In this document: positions 25,302 through 32,471 of the stretch, piece by piece
Layout: each line of letters begins with the position of its first letter
How positions within the stretch are numbered: the stretch's first letter is position 1
The notes under the pieces: generated by a model
Databases searched by the model: none
What the model saw: the letters and a program-made list of their open reading frames with translations, nothing else
What the model was told of the DNA's origin: nothing
Made by a program: the position numbers and the translations under genes
Assembly: GCA_004558305.1 (NCBI GenBank)
Contig: SFDG01000017.1
Coordinates: 1 to 32,935 of the forward strand
DNA: 32,935 bases
Reading direction: 5' to 3'
Source: Phocaeicola plebeius
GTDB taxonomy: Bacteria > Bacteroidota > Bacteroidia > Bacteroidales > Bacteroidaceae

Positions 25302-26198
25302 TTATTTCAGTTTAAAATAATAGGTAATGGTTCCACTCTGGTTGTTTACCCCCGATACGGTATTGAACCGGGCCTTTCGGGCCGCTTCCTCCGCCGCTTT
25401 CCGCAAGGCAGGATTCACCGTATTGGTCCGCTTGTTGATGCTGGTACTGATGACCTGTCCGGCGGGATTCACCACGATGGTCACCACCACGCGTCCTTCG
25501 TCCTGCACATTGTAGACCGGCTTTGGCAGGCCGCCCGGCCCCAACGACCGTCCGTTCAAGTCGAAAGTACCAAAGCCACCCGTTCCGGTCGGCTTGCCCG
25601 CATCGCTGTTTCCGGTCGGTGTACCTTCCGCACCGCTGCCTGTAGCAGAGGCACCCTTGTCGCCCATCTGCGAACCTTTTCCGAACGCGCCCGCTATCTT
25701 GCTGGCTGCCGCCTGTGCCGCTGCCCGTTCTGCTTCGGCCCGTTTCTCCGCCTCCGTCTTCTCGGCCGGTTGTGCAGCCGGCTTCTCCACCGGCTTTTCG
25801 GCTGGCTTCTCTACCGGTTTCACAGTCGGCTTCGGTGCCGGCTTTTCGGCCGGTTTCGGCTGCTGTTCTTTTTTCTGGGGAGGCAGGGGCTTTTCCTTCT
25901 TTACTTTTAAGGAAGGCTCGTCGGCCTGGGTAATCAAGGGTTGCTTCACCGGCGGCTCAGGCACTGCCGGAGCAGCCGGGGCGGGGTCTGCCGGTTCAGG
26001 GGGAGACACCACCTCCACTTCCGTCAGGGTATAAGGGTCGGCATCGCCGTGCGCCTGCTCTGCATCGCCCAAAAGGACGGGCACACCGCTCTCCTCTTGC
26101 TGCTCGGGGCGTGTCAAGGCACTGAGCAACAAGAACAGGAGCAGCAATACATGGAGAGCCACGGTCCCGACGATTCCGGTTATCTTACTTCGTTTCAT
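25302..26198 (-). CDS. tonB: TonB-family energy transducer
   Basis: A 298-residue inner-membrane protein spanning the periplasm. A single helix at about 8-27 (TGIVGTVALHVLLLLFLLLS) is followed by a long Pro/Lys/Glu-rich spacer with repeated KPxEKP units at about 110-150, then an Ala/Glu/Arg helix and a Gly/Thr-rich stretch. The TonB C-terminal fold occupies about 225-298 (VVVTIVVNPAGQV ... ITYYFKLK). It transmits proton-motive force from ExbB-ExbD to outer-membrane TonB-dependent (SusC-like) transporters. It is 9 bp after exbD. The repeated spacer makes the encoded length prone to vary between strains. Confidence 0.92.
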   Translation of the reverse strand: MKRSKITGIVGTVALHVLLLLFLLLSALTRPEQQEESGVPVLLGDAEQAHGDADPYTLTEVEVVSPPEPADPAPAAPAVPEPPVKQPLITQADEPSLKVKKEKPLPPQKKEQQPKPAEKPAPKPTVKPVEKPAEKPVEKPAAQPAEKTEAEKRAEAERAAAQAAASKIAGAFGKGSQMGDKGASATGSGAEGTPTGNSDAGKPTGTGGFGTFDLNGRSLGPGGLPKPVYNVQDEGRVVVTIVVNPAGQVISTSINKRTNTVNPALRKAAEEAARKARFNTVSGVNNQSGTITYYFKLK

Positions 26199-26207
26199 GC
26201 TATTTCA

Positions 26208-26624
26208 TTACTGCTTGTCGGGGCGGCGGGTAGCCAGCACCATCTTAAAATGATTCTCGTTCGCAATGTTCAGAATCTGCACAATCTCCCGGTAGGGAAT
26301 GGACTCGTCCGCATACAGCGCCACATACATCTCCGGCTCCTTGGCCGCGCATTCCTGCAGGAAAGCCGGCACCTCGTCCAGTCCGAGCGGCATCTCGTCC
26401 TCATTGCCGAACGCTCCGTAATAGTTCAGATCCTTGTCGATGATGACCCTGGCCATCGGTTTGGCCGATGTCTGTTCGCTCCCCTGCGGCAGGAGCACCT
26501 TGATGGCATTCGGCGACACCATCGTGGAGGTAATCATGAAAAAGATCAGCAACAGAAAGATGAGGTCGGTCATGGACGACATGCTGAAGCTGGGCGATAT
26601 CTTCTGTCTTCTCTTCAGTGCCAT
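26208..26624 (-). CDS. exbD: Biopolymer transport protein ExbD
   Basis: A 138-residue membrane protein with one N-terminal helix, SSMTDLIFLLLIFFMITST, in which Asp20 is the conserved proton-path residue. A periplasmic domain ends ANENHFKMVLATRRPDKQ. With ExbB it forms the motor that energises TonB. I start it at the ATG at 26624; the frame extends two codons further to a TTG at 26630, but that lies against the exbB stop. It is 6 bp after exbB and 9 bp before tonB. Confidence 0.93.
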   Translation of the reverse strand: MALKRRQKISPSFSMSSMTDLIFLLLIFFMITSTMVSPNAIKVLLPQGSEQTSAKPMARVIIDKDLNYYGAFGNEDEMPLGLDEVPAFLQECAAKEPEMYVALYADESIPYREIVQILNIANENHFKMVLATRRPDKQ

Positions 26625-26630
26625 ACGCAA

Positions 26631-27353
26631 TTACTTTTGGGCAGGTTCTTCATTCAGCAGGTCCATGAAGGCAATGGTCCGTGCCTCCATCTGGCTGACC
26701 ACTTTGTCTACCCGGTACACCAGGTGATTATAGGCAAACATGACAGCAATGCCGACCACCAGTCCGCCCACAGTGGTAATCATGGCTTCATAGATACCTC
26801 CGGAGAGCAGGGTGATGTCAATGTTGTTGCCGGCATTGGCCATGTTCCAGAAGGCACGCACCATACCGGTCACCGTCCCGAGGAATCCCAGCATGGGAGC
26901 ACCGCTGGAGATGGTGGCCATGATGGACAAGCCATTCTCCAGTTTGGCCACCTCGATGTTACCGGTATTCTCGATGGCCGCCTGTACATCCGCCGTCGGA
27001 CGGTCCATGCGGGCAATCCCCTTCTCGATCATCCGCGCCGAAGGAGTGTCCGTGATGCGGCAATAGTTGATGGCCGACTTGATTTCCCCCGTGCGGATAT
27101 AGTCACGGATGCGTTCCATGAACAACGGGTCTTCCTTGCCGGCCTTGCGGATGGCCACCGTCCGTTCGAAGAAAATATAGAAAGCCACGACGGACATCAA
27201 GGCCAGCAAGGCCATGATCCATCCACCCTTACAGGCCATTTCAAACAGGTTCATTTCGGGTTCGCCGGTAGCAACAGGAGTCAGTACCGGATTCTCCCCG
27301 GTCATCGAATCGGCCACCGCCTGGGCAGCCTGGAGTAAAATTGTCAGTATCAT
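26631..27353 (-). CDS. exbB: MotA/TolQ/ExbB proton channel family protein
   Basis: A 240-residue membrane protein with three main helices (about 45-62, 143-166 and 184-208) and the family core GFLGTVTGMVRAF at 156-168. An N-terminal hydrophobic stretch of about 15 residues could be an extra helix or a signal sequence. It builds the proton channel with ExbD. It starts 5 bp after pdxJ. The pdxJ-exbB-exbD-tonB order is recurrent in Bacteroides, so this is probably the main housekeeping Ton motor. Confidence 0.92.
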   Translation of the reverse strand: MILTILLQAAQAVADSMTGENPVLTPVATGEPEMNLFEMACKGGWIMALLALMSVVAFYIFFERTVAIRKAGKEDPLFMERIRDYIRTGEIKSAINYCRITDTPSARMIEKGIARMDRPTADVQAAIENTGNIEVAKLENGLSIMATISSGAPMLGFLGTVTGMVRAFWNMANAGNNIDITLLSGGIYEAMITTVGGLVVGIAVMFAYNHLVYRVDKVVSQMEARTIAFMDLLNEEPAQK

Positions 27354-27358
27354 ATCAG

Positions 27359-28072
27359 TTATCGGAGGCAGTTTTTATATTCTTCAATCGTTGTCTTCAA
27401 TCCCAGGTAAAGGGCATCACAAATCAAGGCATGTCCGATGGACACCTCGTCCACCCAAGGAATCTGCTGGTGGAAATACGCCAGATTCACCAGACTCAGG
27501 TCATGCCCGGCATTCAGTCCCATCCCCAATTGGCGTACCCGGCGGGCCGTTTCCACGAAGGGAGCGATAGCAGCCTCCGGGTTCTTGGGATAGAGTGAAG
27601 CATACGGCTCGGTATACAGTTCCACCCGGTCGGCTCCTGCCTTGGCTGCATACTCGGCCATTTCCAGGTCGGCCCCTATAAAGATAGAGGTACGCACGCC
27701 CGCGTGGCCAAAGACCTCCATCAGTTCGGTCAGGAACTCCAGGTTCTTCTTGGTGTCCCATCCCGCATTCGATGTAATCTGGTCAGGCGCGTCCGGTACC
27801 AGAGTGACCTGGTGAGGCTTGACCCGCAGCACCAGGTCGATGAACTCCTTCGAAGGATAACCTTCGATATTGAACTCTGTCTTCAACAACGGCCGGAGGG
27901 CATATACATCTGCATACCGTATATGGCGTTCGTCAGGACGAGGATGAACCGTAATTCCTTCTGCTCCAAACGCTTCGCAGTCCAATGCGACCTTCTCGAC
28001 ATCGGGGTTGTTCCCCCCACGTGCATTCCGCAAGGTAGCTACCTTGTTTATATTTACACTTAATTTCGTCAT
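27359..28072 (-). CDS. pdxJ: Pyridoxine 5'-phosphate synthase
   Basis: A 237-residue TIM-barrel enzyme that condenses deoxyxylulose 5-phosphate with 3-amino-1-hydroxyacetone phosphate to make vitamin B6. Motifs are NINKVATLRNARGGNNPD at the N-terminus, GITVHPRPDERHI, ELYTEPYA, AGHDLS and SIGHALICDAL. The start is the ATG at 28072; the frame stays open upstream but would run through the intergenic promoters into nadK. Deoxyxylulose phosphate also feeds the isoprenoid pathway of ispD in the same cluster. It is the first gene of the cluster. Confidence 0.95.
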   Translation of the reverse strand: MTKLSVNINKVATLRNARGGNNPDVEKVALDCEAFGAEGITVHPRPDERHIRYADVYALRPLLKTEFNIEGYPSKEFIDLVLRVKPHQVTLVPDAPDQITSNAGWDTKKNLEFLTELMEVFGHAGVRTSIFIGADLEMAEYAAKAGADRVELYTEPYASLYPKNPEAAIAPFVETARRVRQLGMGLNAGHDLSLVNLAYFHQQIPWVDEVSIGHALICDALYLGLKTTIEEYKNCLR

Positions 28073-28089
28073 AATTGCGTGAATTTTTA

Positions 28090-28121
28090 TATCTTTGCGT
28101 CTACAAAACTTTGCAAAGTTA
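28090..28121. promoter_or_regulatory. Overlapping divergent promoters with central palindrome (nadK/pdxJ)
   Basis: On the plus strand TATCTTTG (28090-28097) is an exact -7 box for nadK. On the minus strand TAACTTTG (28114-28121) is an exact -7 box for pdxJ; both -33 elements are weak. A perfect 14-bp palindrome, AACTTTGCAAAGTT (28107-28120), lies between them, covering the pdxJ -7 box and the likely nadK start point. Confidence 0.6.
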
Positions 28122-28186
28122 GCAGGTTTTACGATAAACTTGTTATGATAACCCGTTAAAAAATACCATTCGTCATGCCACAAACG

Positions 28187-29059
28187 ATGAAATTCGCCCT
28201 TTTTGGAAACACTTATCAGGAACGCAAGTCGGCCCATGTGACTCATTTGCTGGAAATCTTGCGTAGCAAAGGTGCCGAAATCTGCATCAGCAGCGAGTTC
28301 TACAGCTTTTTGATGCACCATTCCCGAGCGAACCTATGCGGGCTGGACGTGTTCGAAGGAAGCGACTTCACGGCAGACATGGTATTGAGCATCGGCGGCG
28401 ACGGCACGTTCCTGAAGGCGGCCAGCCGGGTAGGCGACCGAGGGATTCCCATCCTGGGCATCAACACCGGAAGGCTGGGCTTTCTGGCCGACATCTCTCC
28501 CGACCAGATGGAAGAAGCCTTCGAAGAAATCTACCAAGGACGTTACCAGGCAGAAGCCCGGCGCGTGCTGCAGCTGACCTGTGAAGGACAACCCTTGAAG
28601 GGCTATCCTTACGGACTGAACGAGATTGCCGTCTTGAAGCGCGACAGCTCGTCGATGATTACCATCCATGCATTCGTCAACGGCAACCTGCTGAATTCTT
28701 ACCAGGCAGACGGACTGATTATCGCCACCCCTACCGGTTCTACCGGCTACTCGCTCAGTGTAGGCGGCCCCATCCTGGTGCCTCAAAGCGGAACCGTCAC
28801 CTTGACAGCCGTGGCTCCCCACACCCTGAACATGCGCCCCATCGTCCTGCGCGATGATTGGGAAATTACCCTCGATGTGGAAAGCCGCAGCCACAATTTT
28901 CTGGTGTCCATCGACGGACGCAGCGAAACGCTCCACGAGGGGACACGTCTGCGTGTCTGCCGGGCAGCACACGATGTGAAGATTGTCAAACGCTTGTCGC
29001 ACACCTTCTTCAATACCCTTCGCGAGAAGATGATGTGGGGACTGGACACCCGCATCTGA
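28187..29059 (+). CDS. nadK: NAD kinase
   Basis: A 290-residue enzyme that phosphorylates NAD to NADP with ATP or polyphosphate. The catalytic GGDGT is at 70-74, followed by NTGRLGFLAD, NEIAVLKRD and the Gly-rich ATPTGSTGYSLSVGGP that binds NAD. The length is normal. The start MKFALFGNTYQ is preferred; an ATG four codons upstream (28175) is possible. It is divergent from pdxJ with a roughly 80-nt leader. No clear terminator follows before the nrdD promoter. Confidence 0.95.
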   Translation: MKFALFGNTYQERKSAHVTHLLEILRSKGAEICISSEFYSFLMHHSRANLCGLDVFEGSDFTADMVLSIGGDGTFLKAASRVGDRGIPILGINTGRLGFLADISPDQMEEAFEEIYQGRYQAEARRVLQLTCEGQPLKGYPYGLNEIAVLKRDSSSMITIHAFVNGNLLNSYQADGLIIATPTGSTGYSLSVGGPILVPQSGTVTLTAVAPHTLNMRPIVLRDDWEITLDVESRSHNFLVSIDGRSETLHEGTRLRVCRAAHDVKIVKRLSHTFFNTLREKMMWGLDTRI

Positions 29060-29201
29060 GATGTATAACATTCTTGTAGAAATTTCCAATATAAAAAACC
29101 CGTTTAAAATTAAGTTATCCATTTACCCCATCCAGATATAGCTGCAGCGGCAATTCTCACCCCAAAAGTTTTCCGTATTTAGACGCTTAGCACTTTTTTA
29201 C

Positions 29202-29233
29202 CTTTTGTATCTTGTTCAAAAGTTCTATATTTG
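29202..29233 (+). promoter_or_regulatory. Promoter and inverted repeat upstream of nrdDG
   Basis: TTTG (29204-29207) and TATATTTG (29226-29233) form a promoter with an 18-bp spacer, slightly short. CTTTTG (29202-29207) and CAAAAG (29217-29222) form an inverted repeat inside it, a candidate operator. The leader to the ATG is about 55 nt. Confidence 0.5.
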
Positions 29234-29293
29234 CACAGGCCTCCCGAAGGAAGTCCGTGAACCAAGTTACTTAATTAAACATCTATCCATATT

Positions 29294-31681
29294 ATGAGTC
29301 CTACTTCTATCTGTATCATCAAGCGCGACGGAAAGCGAGAAAGCTTTTCGGCAGCCAAGATTTACAACGCGATCGGGAAAGCGTTCACTGCTACTGGTAT
29401 GGAACATCAGGAACAGCTGATCGACCTCATTACCCGGAAAGTGGTCAACCATCTTACCACTCCCACCATCGGCGTGGAGGAAATCCAAGACATCGTAGAG
29501 AATGAACTGATGAAGGAACAGCCCGAAGTGGCCAAGAAATACATCATCTACCGTCAGTGGAGAAACACGGAGCGCGACCGCAAGACCCAGATGAAACATA
29601 TCATGGACGGCATTGTCGCCATCGACAAGAACGATGTCAACCTAAGCAATGCCAATATGTCGAGTCACACTCCTGCCGGACAGATGATGACATTCGCCTC
29701 AGAAGTGACCAAGGACTATACCTACAAATACCTGCTGCCGAAACGGTTTGCGGAAGCCCATCAGCTGGGAGATATCCATATCCACGACCTGGACTATTAT
29801 CCGACCAAGACCACCACGTGCATCCAGTACGATCTCGACGACTTGTTCGAACGTGGGTTCCATACCAAGAACGGAAGCATCCGTACCCCTCAATCCATCC
29901 AAAGCTATGCCACACTGGCGACCATCATTTTCCAGACCAACCAGAACGAGCAGCACGGCGGACAAGCCATTCCGGCCTTCGATTTCTTCATGGCCAAGGG
30001 AGTCCTGAAATCCTTCCAGAAATCAGTGGCCGCTACCCTTTCGTTCTGTCTGGAGATGAAAGGGGAAACGGTGAACGAAGAACAACTGGCGGAAAGCATC
30101 AAAACGCATCTGACCAGCATACAGACCGATGCCGCCACCCGGCAGGCCTTCCTTCAGGCATTGCAGCCCTTTGCCGTTACGCTGACAGACGATGAGCTGC
30201 AGCATATCCTGCACCGTTCGTACGAACGGACCCGCAAGGATACCCACCAGGCCATGGAGGGATTCATCCACAACTTGAACACCATGCACTCGCGCGGTGG
30301 CAACCAGGTCGTGTTCAGTTCCATCAACTATGGCACGGACACCTCTGCCGAGGGTCGTATGGTGATTGACGAACTGCTCAAAGCCACCGTGGAAGGACTG
30401 GGCAGCCGGGGCGAGGTACCCGTATTCCCCATCCAGATTTTCAAGGTCAAGGACGGGGTTTCGTATTCCGAAGCCGACTACCAGCTGGCCATGACTGACT
30501 TCGAGGCTGCCCTCAACGGAGAAATGCACTTCGAGGCTCCCAACTTCGACCTTTTCCTGAAGGCTTGCCGTACCACTGCCAAAGCGCTTTTCCCGAATTT
30601 CATGTTCCTGGACACTCCGTTCAATCAAAACGAGAAATGGGATATCAATGACCCCAAGCGCTACCGCTATGAGCTGGCGACCATGGGTTGCCGCACCCGA
30701 GTCTTCGAGAACCTGAACGGCGAGAAGACATCGTTGGGCCGTGGAAACCTGTCGTTCACGACCATGAACATGCCCCGACTGGCCATTGAAGCCCGCATCA
30801 AAGCCGAGAACCTGGCTGCCAGCGGCCATCGGGATGCCGTCGAACTGAAAGCGAAGGAACTGTTCCTTCAGTCGGTTCACGAAATGGCCGGACTGATTGC
30901 CGAGCAACTGTATACCCGTTACCAGTACCAGCGCACCGCACTGGCCCGCCAGTTCCCCTTCATGATGAGCAACGATGTCTGGAAAGGCGGCGCTGCCTTG
31001 TCCCCCAACGAGGAAGTGGGCGATGTATTGAAACAAGGTACACTGGGCATCGGCTTCATCGGCGGTCACAATGCCATGGTTGCCTTGTACGGAGTCGGCC
31101 ATGGGCATAATCAGAAAGCATGGGACACCCTGTATGAAGCCATCCAGGAGATGAACAAGGTGGTGGAAGAATACAAGGCCAAGTATCACCTGAATTTCTC
31201 GGTACTGGCCACCCCGGCCGAAGGATTGTCGGGCCGTTTCACCCGTCTGGACAAACGGAAATACGGCATTATCCCCGGCGTAAACGACCGAGACTATTAT
31301 GTCAACTCCTTCCATGTAGACGTGAAAGAGCCCATCAGCATTGTCGAAAAGATCAAGCGGGAGGCTCCTTTCCATGCGCTGACACGCGGCGGGCACATCA
31401 CCTACGTGGAACTGGACGGCGAAGCGCAGAAGAATGTCCGCGCCATTGCCAAGATTGTGAAAGTGATGCACGATGAGGGCATCGGCTATGGCTCCATCAA
31501 CCATCCTGTCGACACCTGCCACAACTGTGGCTACAAGGGGGTCATCTACGACAAGTGTCCTATCTGCAACAGCGAGAACATTTTGCGGATGCGACGCATC
31601 ACGGGCTACCTGACAGGCGACCTGAACAGCTGGAACTCGGCCAAACGGGCGGAAGAACGCGACCGCGTCAAGCACGGTTAA
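29294..31681 (+). CDS. nrdD: Anaerobic (class III) ribonucleoside-triphosphate reductase
   Basis: A 795-residue glycyl-radical enzyme that makes deoxyribonucleotides without oxygen. An ATP-cone allosteric domain covers about 5-95 (CIIKRDGKRESFSAAKIYNA). The catalytic barrel follows, with the formate- and substrate-site segments typical of class III. Near the C-terminus a Cys4 zinc site (C742, C745, C755, C758) precedes the glycyl-radical motif RITGYL, with Gly771. It needs NrdG for activation and is 10 bp upstream of nrdG. Having an oxygen-destroyed enzyme here fits strict anaerobiosis. Confidence 0.96.
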   Translation: MSPTSICIIKRDGKRESFSAAKIYNAIGKAFTATGMEHQEQLIDLITRKVVNHLTTPTIGVEEIQDIVENELMKEQPEVAKKYIIYRQWRNTERDRKTQMKHIMDGIVAIDKNDVNLSNANMSSHTPAGQMMTFASEVTKDYTYKYLLPKRFAEAHQLGDIHIHDLDYYPTKTTTCIQYDLDDLFERGFHTKNGSIRTPQSIQSYATLATIIFQTNQNEQHGGQAIPAFDFFMAKGVLKSFQKSVAATLSFCLEMKGETVNEEQLAESIKTHLTSIQTDAATRQAFLQALQPFAVTLTDDELQHILHRSYERTRKDTHQAMEGFIHNLNTMHSRGGNQVVFSSINYGTDTSAEGRMVIDELLKATVEGLGSRGEVPVFPIQIFKVKDGVSYSEADYQLAMTDFEAALNGEMHFEAPNFDLFLKACRTTAKALFPNFMFLDTPFNQNEKWDINDPKRYRYELATMGCRTRVFENLNGEKTSLGRGNLSFTTMNMPRLAIEARIKAENLAASGHRDAVELKAKELFLQSVHEMAGLIAEQLYTRYQYQRTALARQFPFMMSNDVWKGGAALSPNEEVGDVLKQGTLGIGFIGGHNAMVALYGVGHGHNQKAWDTLYEAIQEMNKVVEEYKAKYHLNFSVLATPAEGLSGRFTRLDKRKYGIIPGVNDRDYYVNSFHVDVKEPISIVEKIKREAPFHALTRGGHITYVELDGEAQKNVRAIAKIVKVMHDEGIGYGSINHPVDTCHNCGYKGVIYDKCPICNSENILRMRRITGYLTGDLNSWNSAKRAEERDRVKHG

Positions 31682-31691
31682 GGCACTTATC

Positions 31692-32174
31692 ATGATACAT
31701 CTTTTATATACTTACCCCGAAACGATTGTAGACGGTGACGGCATCCGGTACTCTATTTACCTGGCCGGATGCAGTCACCACTGCAAGGGGTGTCACAACC
31801 CGGAGTCATGGAACCCGGAAGCCGGTTCAGCCCTGACTCCTGAAAAGCTGGCAGACATCATCGCCGAGATCCGGTCGAATCCGTTACTGGACGGGGTGAC
31901 ATTTTCTGGTGGCGACCCTTTCTTCTCTCCTGCTGACTTTCTGCCCATAGTCCGACGGGTGAAGGAAGAGACACGCCTCAACATCTGGTGCTATACCGGC
32001 TATACTTACGAGGAGCTGGCTGCCGATTCTTCCCGATGCCTCATCTTGCCTTACATTGATGTCCTGGTGGACGGGAGGTTTGACAAAATGCTCTATTCTC
32101 CCTACTTAGAGTTTCGAGGGAGCAGTAACCAGCGTATTCTGCCATTAAAAGATGGCAAAATACGGGTTTCTTGA
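31692..32174 (+). CDS. nrdG: Anaerobic ribonucleotide reductase activating protein
   Basis: A 160-residue radical-SAM activase that generates the glycyl radical on NrdD. The cluster motif CSHHCKGC (C27, C31, C34) binds [4Fe-4S], and FSGGDPFF and WCYTGYTYEEL are typical of the NrdG/PflA group. The length matches NrdG. It lies 10 bp after nrdD, without a separate promoter. The next terminator is only found after the small unit at 32222-32471, so read-through into that unit is possible. Confidence 0.95.
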   Translation: MIHLLYTYPETIVDGDGIRYSIYLAGCSHHCKGCHNPESWNPEAGSALTPEKLADIIAEIRSNPLLDGVTFSGGDPFFSPADFLPIVRRVKEETRLNIWCYTGYTYEELAADSSRCLILPYIDVLVDGRFDKMLYSPYLEFRGSSNQRILPLKDGKIRVS

Positions 32175-32221
32175 TTTACATCATGAAAATTGTCCCTTTC
32201 ATCAAAAAATTCCTGTCGGAT

Positions 32222-32252
32222 ATTGCAGTTCTCGGTGAAAGCCGTACCTTTG
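32222..32252 (+). promoter_or_regulatory. Promoter of a small transcription unit
   Basis: ATTG (32222-32225), a 19-bp spacer and TACCTTTG (32245-32252) match the Bacteroidota consensus. It drives a unit of about 210 nt that ends at 32471 and holds no full-length gene. Confidence 0.75.
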
Positions 32253-32342
32253 CGTCGTGGTTGTGAAACCATCATTAGAAAAGGTATTAGAATAAAAAGT
32301 AATGTTTTCAGGTTAGGATTTTTTTCAATAGGTAATAGCCTA

Positions 32343-32411
32343 ATGAGTTTCAAGGTAAAAGCAAATGAAAGGATAACACAAGAACTGAAAAATGACGCAA
32401 GAACCCTTTAA
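32343..32411 (+). CDS. Possible 22-residue peptide ORF
   Basis: An ATG at 32343 opens a 22-codon frame encoding a charged, basic, helix-prone peptide (start MSFKVKANERITQELKND) that ends in TAA in the loop of a hairpin. An AGG about 11 bp upstream is a weak ribosome site. It lies inside the promoter-to-terminator unit described for 32257-32471. It could be a leader peptide, a real small protein, or the truncated start of a lost gene. I find no known protein match by eye. Confidence 0.35.
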   Translation: MSFKVKANERITQELKNDARTL

Positions 32412-32422
32412 CAGGGGTTCTT
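32399..32422 (+). terminator. Hairpin overlapping the stop of the small ORF
   Basis: AAGAACCC (32399-32406) pairs with GGGTTCTT (32415-32422) around an 8-nt loop containing the TAA. Only TCAG follows, so it is a weak terminator on its own and may instead act as a regulatory stem. Confidence 0.55.
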
Positions 32423-32432
32423 TCAGATTCCG

Positions 32433-32471
32433 GCGGATGGTCTGCGTGAGGCAGGTCAGTCGCTTTTTTTT
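32433..32471 (+). terminator. Strong intrinsic terminator
   Basis: A 13-bp stem with wobble pairs and one mismatch (32433-32445 with 32451-32463, loop GTGAG) is followed at once by eight T at 32464-32471. This is the best-formed plus-strand terminator in the window. It closes the small unit and probably also nrdDG. Confidence 0.85.

Larger units (their letters stand above)
32257..32471 (+). ncRNA. Candidate structured RNA or leader, about 210 nt
   Basis: This begins at the expected transcript start of the 32222-32252 promoter and ends at a strong terminator. Its first element is a 6-bp hairpin with a GUGA tetraloop (32257-32272). A second hairpin pairs GAAAA/TTTTC and ATTA/TAAT (32278-32309). 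Three segments, CATTAG (32273), ATTAG (32286) and TTAGG (32313), can each pair with the CCTAATG that contains the start codon of the small ORF at 32343. I do not recognise the RNA family with certainty; a cold-shock-type leader is one idea. Confidence 0.5.

Noticed and set aside
25720..25870. Repeats in tonB as a CRISPR or satellite array
   Set aside because: They are in-frame Pro-Lys-Glu codon repeats of the periplasmic spacer; no spacer-repeat pattern exists.
30023..31693. 556-codon antisense frame across nrdD
   Set aside because: Shadow of nrdD, which has ATP-cone, zinc and glycyl-radical motifs.
32190..32342. Upstream in-frame extension of the small ORF
   Set aside because: It starts before the promoter at 32222-32252 and shows no coding character; only the ATG at 32343 fits the predicted transcript.
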